From: Streptomyces sp. NBC_01549
GTDB lineage: Bacteria; Actinomycetota; Actinomycetes; Streptomycetales; Streptomycetaceae
Direction: 5' to 3'
Length of the DNA: 64,000 nt
Assembly: GCF_026339955.1 (NCBI RefSeq)
Contig: NZ_JAPEPW010000001.1
Span: 4,335,001-4,399,000, forward strand
The notes under the pieces were generated by a model. That model was given only the letters and a program-made list of their open reading frames with translations, did no database searches and was not told the DNA's origin. The number at the start of each line of letters is the position of its first letter. Within the stretch, counting starts at the first letter, position 1. Positions 8,497 through 16,426 of this stretch are shown piece after piece. Both the position numbers and the translations under genes were made by a program.

Positions 8497-9162
8497 ATGC
8501 GTGTTCTCGTAGTTGAATCCGACGATCAAGCCGCCGACTCCCTGGTCGGCCGGTTGGGCAGAACAGGACACAGAGCCCGTCGCGTCCATTCGGGCAGAGC
8601 CGCTCTCAGAAGCTGGGAGGAGGCCGATCTGGTGCTCCTCGATCTCGGCCTCCCCGACCTGGACGGGCTGGAGGTCTGCCGAGAGATCCGCGCCAAGAGC
8701 AACACCCCCGTCATCACCTTCACTTCGGGCGGCACCGAGCTCGACCGGGTGCTGAGCCTGCAGGCCGGCGCGGACGACTGCCTGGTCAAACCGTACGGCT
8801 ATCGGGAGCTCGTGGCCCGGATGGAGGCGGTCATGCGCCGTGCGATGTCGTGGTCGACGACGTCCGCCATCTCCCGCGGTTCGCTGTACATCGACCCGTG
8901 CAGCCGCCAAGTACGGGTGGGCGAGCGGGTCGTCGAGGTCACCCGGAAGGAGTTCGACCTCCTCTATCTGCTCGCCTCGCTTCCGGAGACCGCGATGTCG
9001 CGAAAAGATCTCATGGCGAAGGTGTGGGCGGACGAGTGGGCCAGCTCCAGTCGCACCATTGACACGCATGTGAGCGCCCTGCGCGGCAAGCTCGGCGACA
9101 GTGACTGGATCATCACCGTCCGGGGGGTCGGATACCGCCTGGGCGGGGGCCCGGAGAGCTGA
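8497..9162 (+). CDS. Orphan OmpR/PhoB-type response regulator, likely pathway-specific
   Basis: A 221-residue protein with an N-terminal receiver domain (about 1-115: VVESDDQ, LVLLDLGLPDLDG, GADDCLVKPYG) and a C-terminal winged helix (about 130-218: VTRKEFDLLYLLA, RTIDTHVSALRGKL, VRGVGYRLG). The presumed phosphoacceptor Asp, the conserved Lys and a Thr are present, but no sensor kinase is nearby. Orphan regulators of this build (JadR1/LndI-like) activate angucycline-type clusters. ATG 8497 is chosen because GGAG lies 6 nt upstream; the frame is open well before it. It is the best candidate to bind the 20-bp-phased repeats. Confidence 0.86.
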   Translation: MRVLVVESDDQAADSLVGRLGRTGHRARRVHSGRAALRSWEEADLVLLDLGLPDLDGLEVCREIRAKSNTPVITFTSGGTELDRVLSLQAGADDCLVKPYGYRELVARMEAVMRRAMSWSTTSAISRGSLYIDPCSRQVRVGERVVEVTRKEFDLLYLLASLPETAMSRKDLMAKVWADEWASSSRTIDTHVSALRGKLGDSDWIITVRGVGYRLGGGPES

Positions 9163-9277
9163 GAACCGTACGTGGTGCCCGGCCACCGAGTGCTCTGCCG
9201 CTCGGTTTCCGGATGTGCGGTATGGAATGTGCCCCGGTCAGGAGCCGCCACGGTGACTCATGATCCGGCCAAGATCC

Positions 9278-9970
9278 TCAGCACTGGTCCTTGTCCGCCT
9301 CTTCCCCCTTGTTCTCTTGCCTCTCGGCCGCAGCCGCCGCCTGCATCGAGGTCAGCACCCGCTGGGCGCGGTCTTCGGAGATGTCGAGCATGGCGAGCAC
9401 GGGTGGCAGGGCGATGCTCGGTAGTACATAGTGCAGCAGCCTTGAGATTCGGTGCTCCAAATCCTTTCGCTCGCAAAGGACTTGGGATAGCTCCTGGATG
9501 CCGGAGAAGGCGCCGGCCAGCATCTGGGCAGCCTCCTCGGGATCGACGTACGGCAGGAGCTCGCCCTGTTTCTGCGCCTCGACCAGCAGGGTTGCAAGTC
9601 GGTCTATCCATGAACGGAACGGCAGAACCCGGTCCAGTCCACCGCCCCACTGGGCCATCGCCAGTCCGACGCTCGCACGTACCAGCGGCTCGTGGCGCAG
9701 CCGGTGGGCCATCATCATGCCCTGGTCCACCAGCTCCTGAAGCTTCGTCACCTGTGGGGGCAGAGGTTCGAAGTCCAGCTGCGCCTCCATCACCCCGTGG
9801 GCCAGCTCCTCCTTCGAGGCGAAGTGGAAGTAGAGGGCTCCCTTGGTCACGCCGGCCCGCGCGAGGATCTCGCTGAGGGTGGCAGAGCCGTAGCCGCGCT
9901 CATCGAAGACGGCGGCGGCCGCCAGCAGGATCGACTCTCGAGTCTGAATCGCTCGGGTTTGTCTGGCCAT
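9278..9970 (-). CDS. TetR-family gamma-butyrolactone-receptor-like regulator
   Basis: Starting at ATG 9970 (MARQTRAIQTRESIL) the protein is 230 residues. The N-terminal TetR helix-turn-helix reads AAAVFDERGYGSATLSEILARAGVTKGALYFHFASKEELA, very close to the ArpA/ScbR group. The rest is a helical ligand domain. It lies divergent to an AfsA homologue with an ARE-like site between them, the classic butyrolactone arrangement. By family it represses its targets until an autoregulator binds. Pseudo-receptors that bind antibiotics instead cannot be excluded. Confidence 0.87.
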   Translation of the reverse strand: MARQTRAIQTRESILLAAAAVFDERGYGSATLSEILARAGVTKGALYFHFASKEELAHGVMEAQLDFEPLPPQVTKLQELVDQGMMMAHRLRHEPLVRASVGLAMAQWGGGLDRVLPFRSWIDRLATLLVEAQKQGELLPYVDPEEAAQMLAGAFSGIQELSQVLCERKDLEHRISRLLHYVLPSIALPPVLAMLDISEDRAQRVLTSMQAAAAAERQENKGEEADKDQC

Positions 9971-10031
9971 CGGCTCTACGCCTGCCTCTCGAGGTGAATG
10001 TGATCCCGGATACACCGATGGGACTGTAGAG

Positions 10032-10053
10032 AAATCAGGTCGGTCGGTATCTT
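10032..10053. promoter_or_regulatory. ARE-like (autoregulatory element) operator
   Basis: The half-site GGTCGGTATCTT agrees well with one arm of the palindromic element bound by ArpA/ScbR-type receptors; the other arm is degenerate. It lies between the divergent TetR and AfsA-like genes. Placement and match support autoregulation; binding is inferred. Confidence 0.55.
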
Positions 10054-10102
10054 ACTCTGGGGGCGAGGTGCTCCCGCATGGAAGCCACAGGGGGTATTGT
10101 CC

Positions 10103-11089
10103 GTGGTACAGGCCGGTATGTCCGCACATGCGACGCAGAGTGAGACCGAACCGCCTGGTCTCCAACCACCGAGGATACCTGCGCAGAAATACTGGAGAAC
10201 CGACGTCTCGTCCGAACTGGTTCACCGATCCGACCCCAGTGACATCTTTCCCACCGGCTGGTCCAGATGCGGCGACAACAATTTCTGCGTGTCGGCCCAG
10301 TGGCCCGGCCCCCATCGCTTCTTCGCCGTCGCCTCCGGCCTTGACCAGGATCCTCTGCTGATAGCCGAGACCATGCGGCAGACGACGATGATGCTGGCCC
10401 ACGCGGAGTTCGGAGTCCCCGTCGACGACCACTTCGTGATGTGGGACCTGGAGTACAGCGCCGTGGTTCCGGGATTCGGCCTGGACACCGCGTCGGGGAA
10501 GGTCCTGATCGACGTGACCTACTCGGACGTTCGGCGGCGTGGCCGGGGTATCGCCGGTATGCGAGTCGCGTTGCGCTTCTACCGCGACGGGGCCCTCCTG
10601 GCTACCAGCTCCGGCCGTGTCAGCTGCACTTCGGCGCGTGCGTACCGCCGGATCCGACGGGACCGCCTGGACGTGGTGGGCCGCCCGATACGGTTGCTGC
10701 CCGGCCTGGCGCCGAGCATGGTGGGTCGTACCGCGGACGCCGACGTGGTGCTGGCGCCGACGCCCCAACCGCAGCTGTGGCGGCTGCGGTTGGACACCAC
10801 CAACCCGACCCTGTTCAGGCGGCCGAACGACCATGTTCCCGGCATCGTGCTGCTGGAGGCGGCCCGTCAGGCAGCCGTCGCCGCGGCTCCAGGCCAGGGG
10901 TTCCTCCCGACGTCGGCGGAGATCGCCTTCCACCGATACGTCGAACTCGACTGCCCCTGCTGGATAGAGGCAGAGCTCGCCCCGTCCGCCGACGGCTGCG
11001 GGACCACCGTCCGAGTACGGGGACAGCAGGACGGCAAGCCGGTGTTCACCAGCGAACTCACCCACGTACATCAGGGCGGCCGCTCTTGA
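10103..11089 (+). CDS. AfsA/ScbA-family gamma-butyrolactone synthase homologue
   Basis: About 328 residues with two AfsA repeats: the first around HRSDPSDIFPTGW and MRQTTMMLAHAEFGVP, the second around LFRRPNDHVPGIVLLEAARQAA. The family joins a beta-ketoacyl group to dihydroxyacetone phosphate to make the autoregulator skeleton. GTG 10103 is chosen because GGGGG lies 8 nt before it; TTG 10097 and ATG 10118 are alternatives. The stop overlaps the next gene's TTG start (TTGA). Receptor, synthase and SDR together form a self-contained signalling cassette inside the cluster. Confidence 0.88.
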   Translation: MVQAGMSAHATQSETEPPGLQPPRIPAQKYWRTDVSSELVHRSDPSDIFPTGWSRCGDNNFCVSAQWPGPHRFFAVASGLDQDPLLIAETMRQTTMMLAHAEFGVPVDDHFVMWDLEYSAVVPGFGLDTASGKVLIDVTYSDVRRRGRGIAGMRVALRFYRDGALLATSSGRVSCTSARAYRRIRRDRLDVVGRPIRLLPGLAPSMVGRTADADVVLAPTPQPQLWRLRLDTTNPTLFRRPNDHVPGIVLLEAARQAAVAAAPGQGFLPTSAEIAFHRYVELDCPCWIEAELAPSADGCGTTVRVRGQQDGKPVFTSELTHVHQGGRS

Positions 11090-12018
11090 CCAGGCACATC
11101 CTCATCACCGGGGCGAGCGGTTTCGTCGGCAGACAGGTGGTGGCGGCGGCGCGCGCCGTTCCCGGAGTCCGGCTGCGTCTGATGGAGCACCGGGCTTCGT
11201 TGGACGGGGCCGGCGCCGGATCCGGTGCGGAGATCGTGCGGGGGGACCTCGAGTCCGGCGAGTCGCTGCGCGGCATGTGCGACGGGGTCGACGCCGTGAT
11301 CCACTGCGCCTCGCGGATCAACGGGGACGAGCAGACGACCCGGACCGTCAACGACCTCGGAACCCGTGCCCTGGTCGACGAGGCGGTACGCGCGGGCGTC
11401 GGCCGCACCGTCTATCTGAGTACGGCAGCCGTGTACGGCCGTGGCCCGTTCACGGCACTGGTCCCGGGCCGGGCACCGCTCGCCCCGGGGTCGCCCACCA
11501 GCGTCACCCGTGCCGCAGCGGAGAATCACGTCCTGGCGGCCGGTGGGACAGTGCTGCGGCCGCACCTCGTCTACGGCGAGGGAGACCGCTGGGTGATACC
11601 GGGCCTGGTCACGCTGCTGCGGAAACTGTCCGCCGGTCCGACCGGGTGCCCCGCCCGGCACTCCATGATCGATGTGCGGGTGCTGGGCCGGGCCTTGCTC
11701 TCCGCGGCGCTCTCGCCCGCGGAGACGGCGGGTGTCCATCACGTCAACCACCCAGATCCGGTCACCTCTTCCGATCTCATCGAGACGGCTGCCATCGAGC
11801 TCGGACTGCCACGGCCGATCGCTGATGTGGGTCTGGACACCGCTCGGGCACGACTCGCCGACTTCCCTCGTGCCCTGCACTATCTCCAACTGCTCACCGT
11901 GGAGCACTGGTTCGCCGACGACCGGGTCTGGCAGCTGCTCGACTGCGATCCCGGCGACGGCTTCACGAAGGACTTCCCGCGGCATGCCGATTGGTACAGG
12001 GGCTTCCTGACATCCTGA
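11086..12018 (+). CDS. Extended SDR (NAD-dependent epimerase/dehydratase-like), coupled to the AfsA homologue
   Basis: A 310-residue Rossmann protein starting at TTG 11086 inside the AfsA stop (TTGA overlap), so translation is coupled. The cofactor site is TGASGFVG near the N-terminus, followed by GDLESGESLRGMCDGVDAVIHCAS. The usual YxxxK is not obvious: an AVYGRGPFTAL segment stands where it is expected, then RAAAENHV. Homologues paired with AfsA genes (JadW2-like) are thought to reduce or process the butyrolactone precursor. A sugar-modifying role is less likely given the coupling. The missing catalytic Lys needs attention. Confidence 0.75.
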   Translation: MTRHILITGASGFVGRQVVAAARAVPGVRLRLMEHRASLDGAGAGSGAEIVRGDLESGESLRGMCDGVDAVIHCASRINGDEQTTRTVNDLGTRALVDEAVRAGVGRTVYLSTAAVYGRGPFTALVPGRAPLAPGSPTSVTRAAAENHVLAAGGTVLRPHLVYGEGDRWVIPGLVTLLRKLSAGPTGCPARHSMIDVRVLGRALLSAALSPAETAGVHHVNHPDPVTSSDLIETAAIELGLPRPIADVGLDTARARLADFPRALHYLQLLTVEHWFADDRVWQLLDCDPGDGFTKDFPRHADWYRGFLTS

Positions 12019-12024
12019 GTATCG

Positions 12025-12060
12025 TGGCTTACCAAAGGAAAGCGACTTCCCTGGAGGCGG
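12025..12060 (+). promoter_or_regulatory. HxlR-type operator overlapping the HxlR gene's ribosome site
   Basis: CTTACC-AAA-GGAAAG forms an imperfect inverted repeat, followed by GACTTCCCTGGAGG, which contains the Shine-Dalgarno site of the gene at 12062. Bases 12037-12060 match 5113-5136, upstream of the MFS gene, at 21 of 24 positions. This suggests autoregulation plus control of efflux. Confidence 0.5.
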
Positions 12061-12061
12061 T

Positions 12062-12496
12062 ATGTCCTACACCCCCGTGCCCCGGACGGCCGTTACCGAA
12101 CCGGACGATTCGTCCGCCATGGAGGTGACGACGGCCGCGCCGGGCCAGGCGTGCACCATCGGACCGGTCGTCGACATCGTCTTCAGCCGGTGGACGACCC
12201 CGATCCTGTGGACCCTGCACTCCTTCGGACGGCAGCGCTTCGTGGAGCTCGAACGCCAGATCGGCACCATCACGTCCAAGGTGCTGACGCAGCGGCTGCG
12301 CCAGATGGAGCGGGACGGCCTGGTGCTGCGCACCTACCACCCGGAGGTGCCGCCGCGGGTCGAGTACGAGATCAGCGATCTCGGGAGGAGTCTCTCGCCC
12401 CTGTTCGCGGTACTCGCCGACTGGTCCCGGCACAACCTGGACCGGGTCGAGCAGGCCCGACACGACTACGACGCAGGCGGGGGCCGCCGCCCCTGA
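12062..12496 (+). CDS. HxlR-family winged-helix transcriptional regulator
   Basis: This 144-residue protein has the HxlR core: a Cys-containing N-terminus (GQACTIGPVVDIVFSRWTTPILWTL), the recognition segment RFVELERQIGTITSKVLTQRLRQMERDGLVLRTYHPEVPPRVEYEISDLGRSL, and a C-terminal dimerisation helix. HxlR proteins sense thiol-reactive or quinone compounds, or small ligands, and often repress efflux or detoxification genes. GGAGG lies 4 nt upstream. The shared upstream element links it to the MFS exporter at 3494, which fits a product-responsive resistance switch. The ligand is unknown. Confidence 0.88.
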   Translation: MSYTPVPRTAVTEPDDSSAMEVTTAAPGQACTIGPVVDIVFSRWTTPILWTLHSFGRQRFVELERQIGTITSKVLTQRLRQMERDGLVLRTYHPEVPPRVEYEISDLGRSLSPLFAVLADWSRHNLDRVEQARHDYDAGGGRRP

Positions 12497-12569
12497 GCGA
12501 GCGCGCCCCGTCCGGCGTCCGGGAACTATCCGGCCGGATGAACTGACGGGGCGTCAATAGATATCCGAT

Positions 12570-12595
12570 TTGACATTTCCCGTACAGAGTTGACA
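12570..12595 (+). promoter_or_regulatory. Two TTGACA repeats 20 bp apart upstream of the first glycosyltransferase
   Basis: TTGACA occurs at 12570-12575 and 12590-12595, about 120 bp before the rightward sugar operon. Spacing and core agree with the arrays at 2958 and 7496. Either copy could also be read as a -35 box, so the regulatory reading is tentative. Confidence 0.4.
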
Positions 12596-12713
12596 AATAT
12601 CTGAACTGAATTCCATTTACTGCGCCAGGTGGCCCTCGCATAATTGTGAGTGCTGCCGCGCCCCGCTTATGTGCCGCGGCAATTGTCGTCGCATGTGTGA
12701 AGGGTGGAATACA

Positions 12714-13874
12714 GTGCGGGTAATGGTGGCGTCATCCCCGGGTGTTGGTCACATATTTCCCACGATTCCCACGGCCTGGGCGCTGCGAGCCGCGGGTCAT
12801 GAAGTCGTCGTGGCCATGAGCGGTCGTACGGACAGGGCCGTGGGCGCCGGGTTGCCAGTGGTCGATGTATCGCCGGGCGTGGACTACGACAAGCTGCAGA
12901 TGGAGTTCGTGCAACGTAACCCGGAAATGATGCTGAAGCCCCGGGAAAATAAGGACGGGGAATCCGGGGCAGATGATTTCCAATTCGAGAACATAGCCCG
13001 GCTGTTCGCTGAAGTCAGTGCGCCCACCGTGGACCGGACAGTGGAACTCGCGCGGCAGTGGCGCCCGGACGCCATCCTCTACACGCCGGTGCACGGCACT
13101 GGTCCGCTGGCCGCGGCCGCGGTGGGTGTGCCTGCCGTGATGCAGGGATTCAACATGGTGCTCGGCTCGGAGATGACTTCCGCGATCGCACAGTCGATGT
13201 CCGCGCACTATGAGCGTCACGGGCTCGCCTCGGACGATGTGAAGCCCGCCGCGATCCTGGATGTGGCGCCGCCGAGCCTGCGGCGCCAGTACGACGAGCA
13301 GGACAACGTGTGGCCGATCCGGTATCTGCCGTACAACGGAGGCGGCGTGCTGCCCCAGTGGCTGAACGAGCCGCGGAAGCGGCCCCGGGTCACGGTCACC
13401 CTCGGCTCGACGGTCCCCGGAGTCGGCGGAATCGATCTGCTGCAGCGATTCGTCGAGGCGGCGGGCACCATGGACGCCGAGTTCGTGCTGGCGCTCGCCG
13501 GCGCCGACCTCTCGCGTCTCGGTGAGCTGCCGGACAATTTGGTCCCGGTCGACTGGGTACCGCTGGCGCAGCTGCTGGCGGTGTCGGACGCGGTGATCCA
13601 CCACGGCGGCGGGGGTTCCACGCTGACCGCGGCCGCCGCGGGTGTGCCGCAGTACGTCGTGCCGCACGGCGGCGACAACTTCGTACACGCCAAGCTGATC
13701 CGCGCACGTGGTCTCGGCGACGAGCTGACGCCGAGCGGACTCGACGAACAGCGCCTCGCGGAACTGATCGAGGACGGCCCCATGCGGGCGGCAGCCCGGG
13801 AGGTCGCCGCCGAAATGCAGGTGCAGGACACCTTCAGCGCGCTGATTCCGAAGCTGGTCGACCTGACGCGCTGA
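12714..13874 (+). CDS. GT-B glycosyltransferase (UGT/MurG-like, GT1 family)
   Basis: From GTG 12714 (AGGGTGG 7 nt upstream) the protein is 386 residues, the standard size for antibiotic glycosyltransferases. The N-terminus MVASSPGVGHIFPTIPTAWALRAAGHEV is the acceptor-side Rossmann start; the donor site is HHGGGGSTLTAAAAGVPQYV near residue 295. It should transfer an activated deoxysugar to the aglycone or to a first sugar. It opens the long rightward unit that continues through the sugar genes. A second glycosyltransferase at 18636 suggests at least two glycosylation events. Confidence 0.9.
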   Translation: MRVMVASSPGVGHIFPTIPTAWALRAAGHEVVVAMSGRTDRAVGAGLPVVDVSPGVDYDKLQMEFVQRNPEMMLKPRENKDGESGADDFQFENIARLFAEVSAPTVDRTVELARQWRPDAILYTPVHGTGPLAAAAVGVPAVMQGFNMVLGSEMTSAIAQSMSAHYERHGLASDDVKPAAILDVAPPSLRRQYDEQDNVWPIRYLPYNGGGVLPQWLNEPRKRPRVTVTLGSTVPGVGGIDLLQRFVEAAGTMDAEFVLALAGADLSRLGELPDNLVPVDWVPLAQLLAVSDAVIHHGGGGSTLTAAAAGVPQYVVPHGGDNFVHAKLIRARGLGDELTPSGLDEQRLAELIEDGPMRAAAREVAAEMQVQDTFSALIPKLVDLTR

Positions 13875-13938
13875 CCTTCGTGCAAGAAGGCGTCGGCCGC
13901 GGGTTCCTGTAATCGATCGCTGCGAGGAGAAAACTCTC

Positions 13939-15336
13939 ATGAAGACCGCCGAAGCCGGCCGGCCGCTGCGGACGCGCGCGGACCGCGCCGTCGCCGACCG
14001 GCTCGCCCGCTCCGCGGCCGCCGTCGGCGCAGGTGCCGCAATGACGACCGACGCCTTTCCCGACTGGCTCGCCGAACGCGGCCGTGCGCATCGCTTCCGG
14101 GTGGACCGCATCCCGTTCGCCGACCTGGAAGACTGGTCCTTCGCCCCGGACACCGGAAATCTGGTGCACCGCAGCGGACGGTTCTTCACCGTCGAAGGGC
14201 TGCACGTCACCAGGGGCGAAGGGCCCTTTCGGGAATGGCAGCAGCCCATCATCAAGCAGCCCGAAGTCGGCATCCTGGGCATCCTGGCCAAGGAGTTCGA
14301 CGGGGTCCTGCACTTTCTGATGCAGGCCAAGATGGAGCCCGGCAACTCCAATCTGCTCCAGCTGTCGCCGACGGTCCAGGCGACCCGCAGCAACTACACC
14401 AAGGCGCACAAGGGCGCGGACGTGAAGTACATCGACTACTTCATCCGCCCCTCCGCGGGATCCCGGGTCCTCGCCGACTCCCTGCAGTCCGAGCACGGTT
14501 CCTGGTTCTTCCGGAAGTCCAACCGGAACATGATCGTCGAGACGGACGAAGACATCCCGCACGATCAGGACTTCTGCTGGCTCACCCTGGGACAGATCGG
14601 GGAGCTGCTGCGCGCCGACAATGTCGTGAACATGGACGCACGCACGGTGCTGGCCTGCGCGCCGGTGCGATACGAGGAGTCCGGCGCCCTGTGGTCCGAC
14701 ACCCAACTGTTGTCCTGGTTCACCGGCGAACGTGCTCGCCACGAGGTCCGCGTCGAGCGCATACCGCTGAACGACGTAGCCGACTGGAAGCGCGACGACA
14801 CCTCTGTCGATCACGTGGGCGGCTCCTACTTCCGCGTCGTCGCGGTGTCGGTGTCGGCGGGCAACCGCGAGGTCACCGGCTGGACCCAGCCCCTCTTCGA
14901 ACCCCGGAGCCTGGGCGTGACGGCGTTCGTGACCCGCTCCTTCGGCGGAGTACGGCACCTGCTGGCGCACGCCAGAGTGGAGGGCGGATTCCTCGATACC
15001 GTCGAGTTCGGGCCCACGGTCCAGTACACCCCGGACAACTATGCCCATCTGACAGGCACGGACCGGCCGCCCTTCCTGGATCTGGTGCTGAGCGCTGATC
15101 CGTCGTGCATCAGCTACCAGGCGGTGCATTCGGAGGAGGGCGGCCGCTTTCTCAACGCCGAGAGCCGCTATCTCTTCATCGACGCGGACGAGTCCCAGGC
15201 ACCTACCGAGCCGCCCCCCGGCTATCGCTGGGTCACCGCCGGGCAGTTGACGTCGCTGACCCGGCACGGCCACTACGTCAATGTCCAGGCACGCACCCTG
15301 CTGGCGCTCCTCAACTCGGGCTGTGTACGGCTGTGA
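13939..15336 (+). CDS. NDP-hexose 2,3-dehydratase
   Basis: The 465-residue protein is a tandem duplication: two halves begin with RFRVDRIPFADLEDW and RHEVRVERIPLNDVADW, and each contains a SPTVQ/GPTVQ and NY motif (QLSPTVQATRSNYTKA; FGPTVQYTPDNYAHLTG). This is the layout of the EvaA/TylX3/SnogH family, which removes the C2 hydroxyl of NDP-4-keto-6-deoxyglucose. It therefore commits the pathway to 2-deoxysugars. The stop overlaps the next gene's GTG start (GTGA). Confidence is high because both repeats are intact. Confidence 0.93.
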   Translation: MKTAEAGRPLRTRADRAVADRLARSAAAVGAGAAMTTDAFPDWLAERGRAHRFRVDRIPFADLEDWSFAPDTGNLVHRSGRFFTVEGLHVTRGEGPFREWQQPIIKQPEVGILGILAKEFDGVLHFLMQAKMEPGNSNLLQLSPTVQATRSNYTKAHKGADVKYIDYFIRPSAGSRVLADSLQSEHGSWFFRKSNRNMIVETDEDIPHDQDFCWLTLGQIGELLRADNVVNMDARTVLACAPVRYEESGALWSDTQLLSWFTGERARHEVRVERIPLNDVADWKRDDTSVDHVGGSYFRVVAVSVSAGNREVTGWTQPLFEPRSLGVTAFVTRSFGGVRHLLAHARVEGGFLDTVEFGPTVQYTPDNYAHLTGTDRPPFLDLVLSADPSCISYQAVHSEEGGRFLNAESRYLFIDADESQAPTEPPPGYRWVTAGQLTSLTRHGHYVNVQARTLLALLNSGCVRL

Positions 15337-16334
15337 CGGCTCCCGGACACCAGCGGCCGGTACGCATCGCCGTGTTGGGCTGCGCCGCCATCGCGCGCCG
15401 CCGCATGCTGCCCGCGTTCGAGGCCTCACCGCACACCCAGGTGACGTGCGTGGCGAGCAGGAACGGCCGACGGGCCGCAGAACTCGCCGGTCAGTACGGG
15501 TGCGCGGCGGTGGACGGCTATGAGGCGGCACTCGCCGATGCCGAGGCCGACGCGGTCTACGTGCCGCTGCCGGCCGCGCTGCACGCCACCTGGGTGGAGA
15601 AGGCGCTGCTCGCCGGCAAGCACGTACTCGCCGAGAAGCCGCTGACACTCCACCGCCGCAAGACGGCGGAGCTCGGGGCGCTGGCGCGAGAGCGCGGACT
15701 GGCGCTGATGGAGAACGTCATGTTCGTCCACCATGCACAGCACGAGCGGGTACGGCAGCTGGTCGCCGACGGCGTCATCGGCGAACTGCGCACCTTCCAG
15801 GCCATGTTCACCGTGCCTCGGCTGCCCGACGGCGACATCCGCTTCGACCCGGGGCTGGGCGGCGGAGCGTTGACGGACACCGGTGTGTATCCGGTGCGAG
15901 CCGCCCTGCACCTCCTCGGCGCGGGCCTCCAGGTGGTCGGCTCGTCCCTCACCCGAGGTGTCGGTTTCACTGTGGACACGGCCGGTGCGGCGCTGCTGCG
16001 CTCGCCTCAAGGGGTCACCGCCCAGCTGTCCTTCGGCCTCGACCACGGCTACCGCAGCGCATACGAACTCGGCGGCTCACAGGGACGGATCGTGCTCGAC
16101 CGGGCCTTCACGCCACCGCCGGACCACCATCCGGTGATCCGGGTCGAGAACCGCGACGGAAGCACCGAGCTGAAGCTGGCGCCCGAGGACCAGGTGGCCG
16201 CGACCGTGGCCGCCTTCGCGGCGGCGGTGCGCGCTGCCGCGCCGCTGGACGAGGCGTCGCTGGAACAGGCGCGCGTGCTGGACGAGGTACGCCGACACGC
16301 GCTCGGCGGACCGCTCCCCGCTGAGTCTGCGTGA
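15333..16334 (+). CDS. NDP-hexose 3-ketoreductase (Gfo/Idh/MocA family)
   Basis: Starting at GTG 15333, coupled to the 2,3-dehydratase by a 4-bp overlap, the protein is 333 residues. It has a Rossmann start (RIAVLGCAAIARRRMLPAF) and the AEKPL motif whose Lys is catalytic in the Gfo/Idh/MocA family. In deoxysugar clusters this pair acts in series: the dehydratase makes the unstable 3,4-diketo sugar and this enzyme reduces C3 to a 2,6-dideoxyhexose. The stereochemistry at C3 cannot be read. Confidence 0.9.
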   Translation: MTAPGHQRPVRIAVLGCAAIARRRMLPAFEASPHTQVTCVASRNGRRAAELAGQYGCAAVDGYEAALADAEADAVYVPLPAALHATWVEKALLAGKHVLAEKPLTLHRRKTAELGALARERGLALMENVMFVHHAQHERVRQLVADGVIGELRTFQAMFTVPRLPDGDIRFDPGLGGGALTDTGVYPVRAALHLLGAGLQVVGSSLTRGVGFTVDTAGAALLRSPQGVTAQLSFGLDHGYRSAYELGGSQGRIVLDRAFTPPPDHHPVIRVENRDGSTELKLAPEDQVAATVAAFAAAVRAAAPLDEASLEQARVLDEVRRHALGGPLPAESA

Positions 16335-16426
16335 GGTCGAGGTCGGCCCTCCCTCGGCCCGAGGGGGATCTCGACATCCTCTCTCCTCGATCAGAGACCA
16401 TTTCCCCATACCAAGGAGAGCATGCC

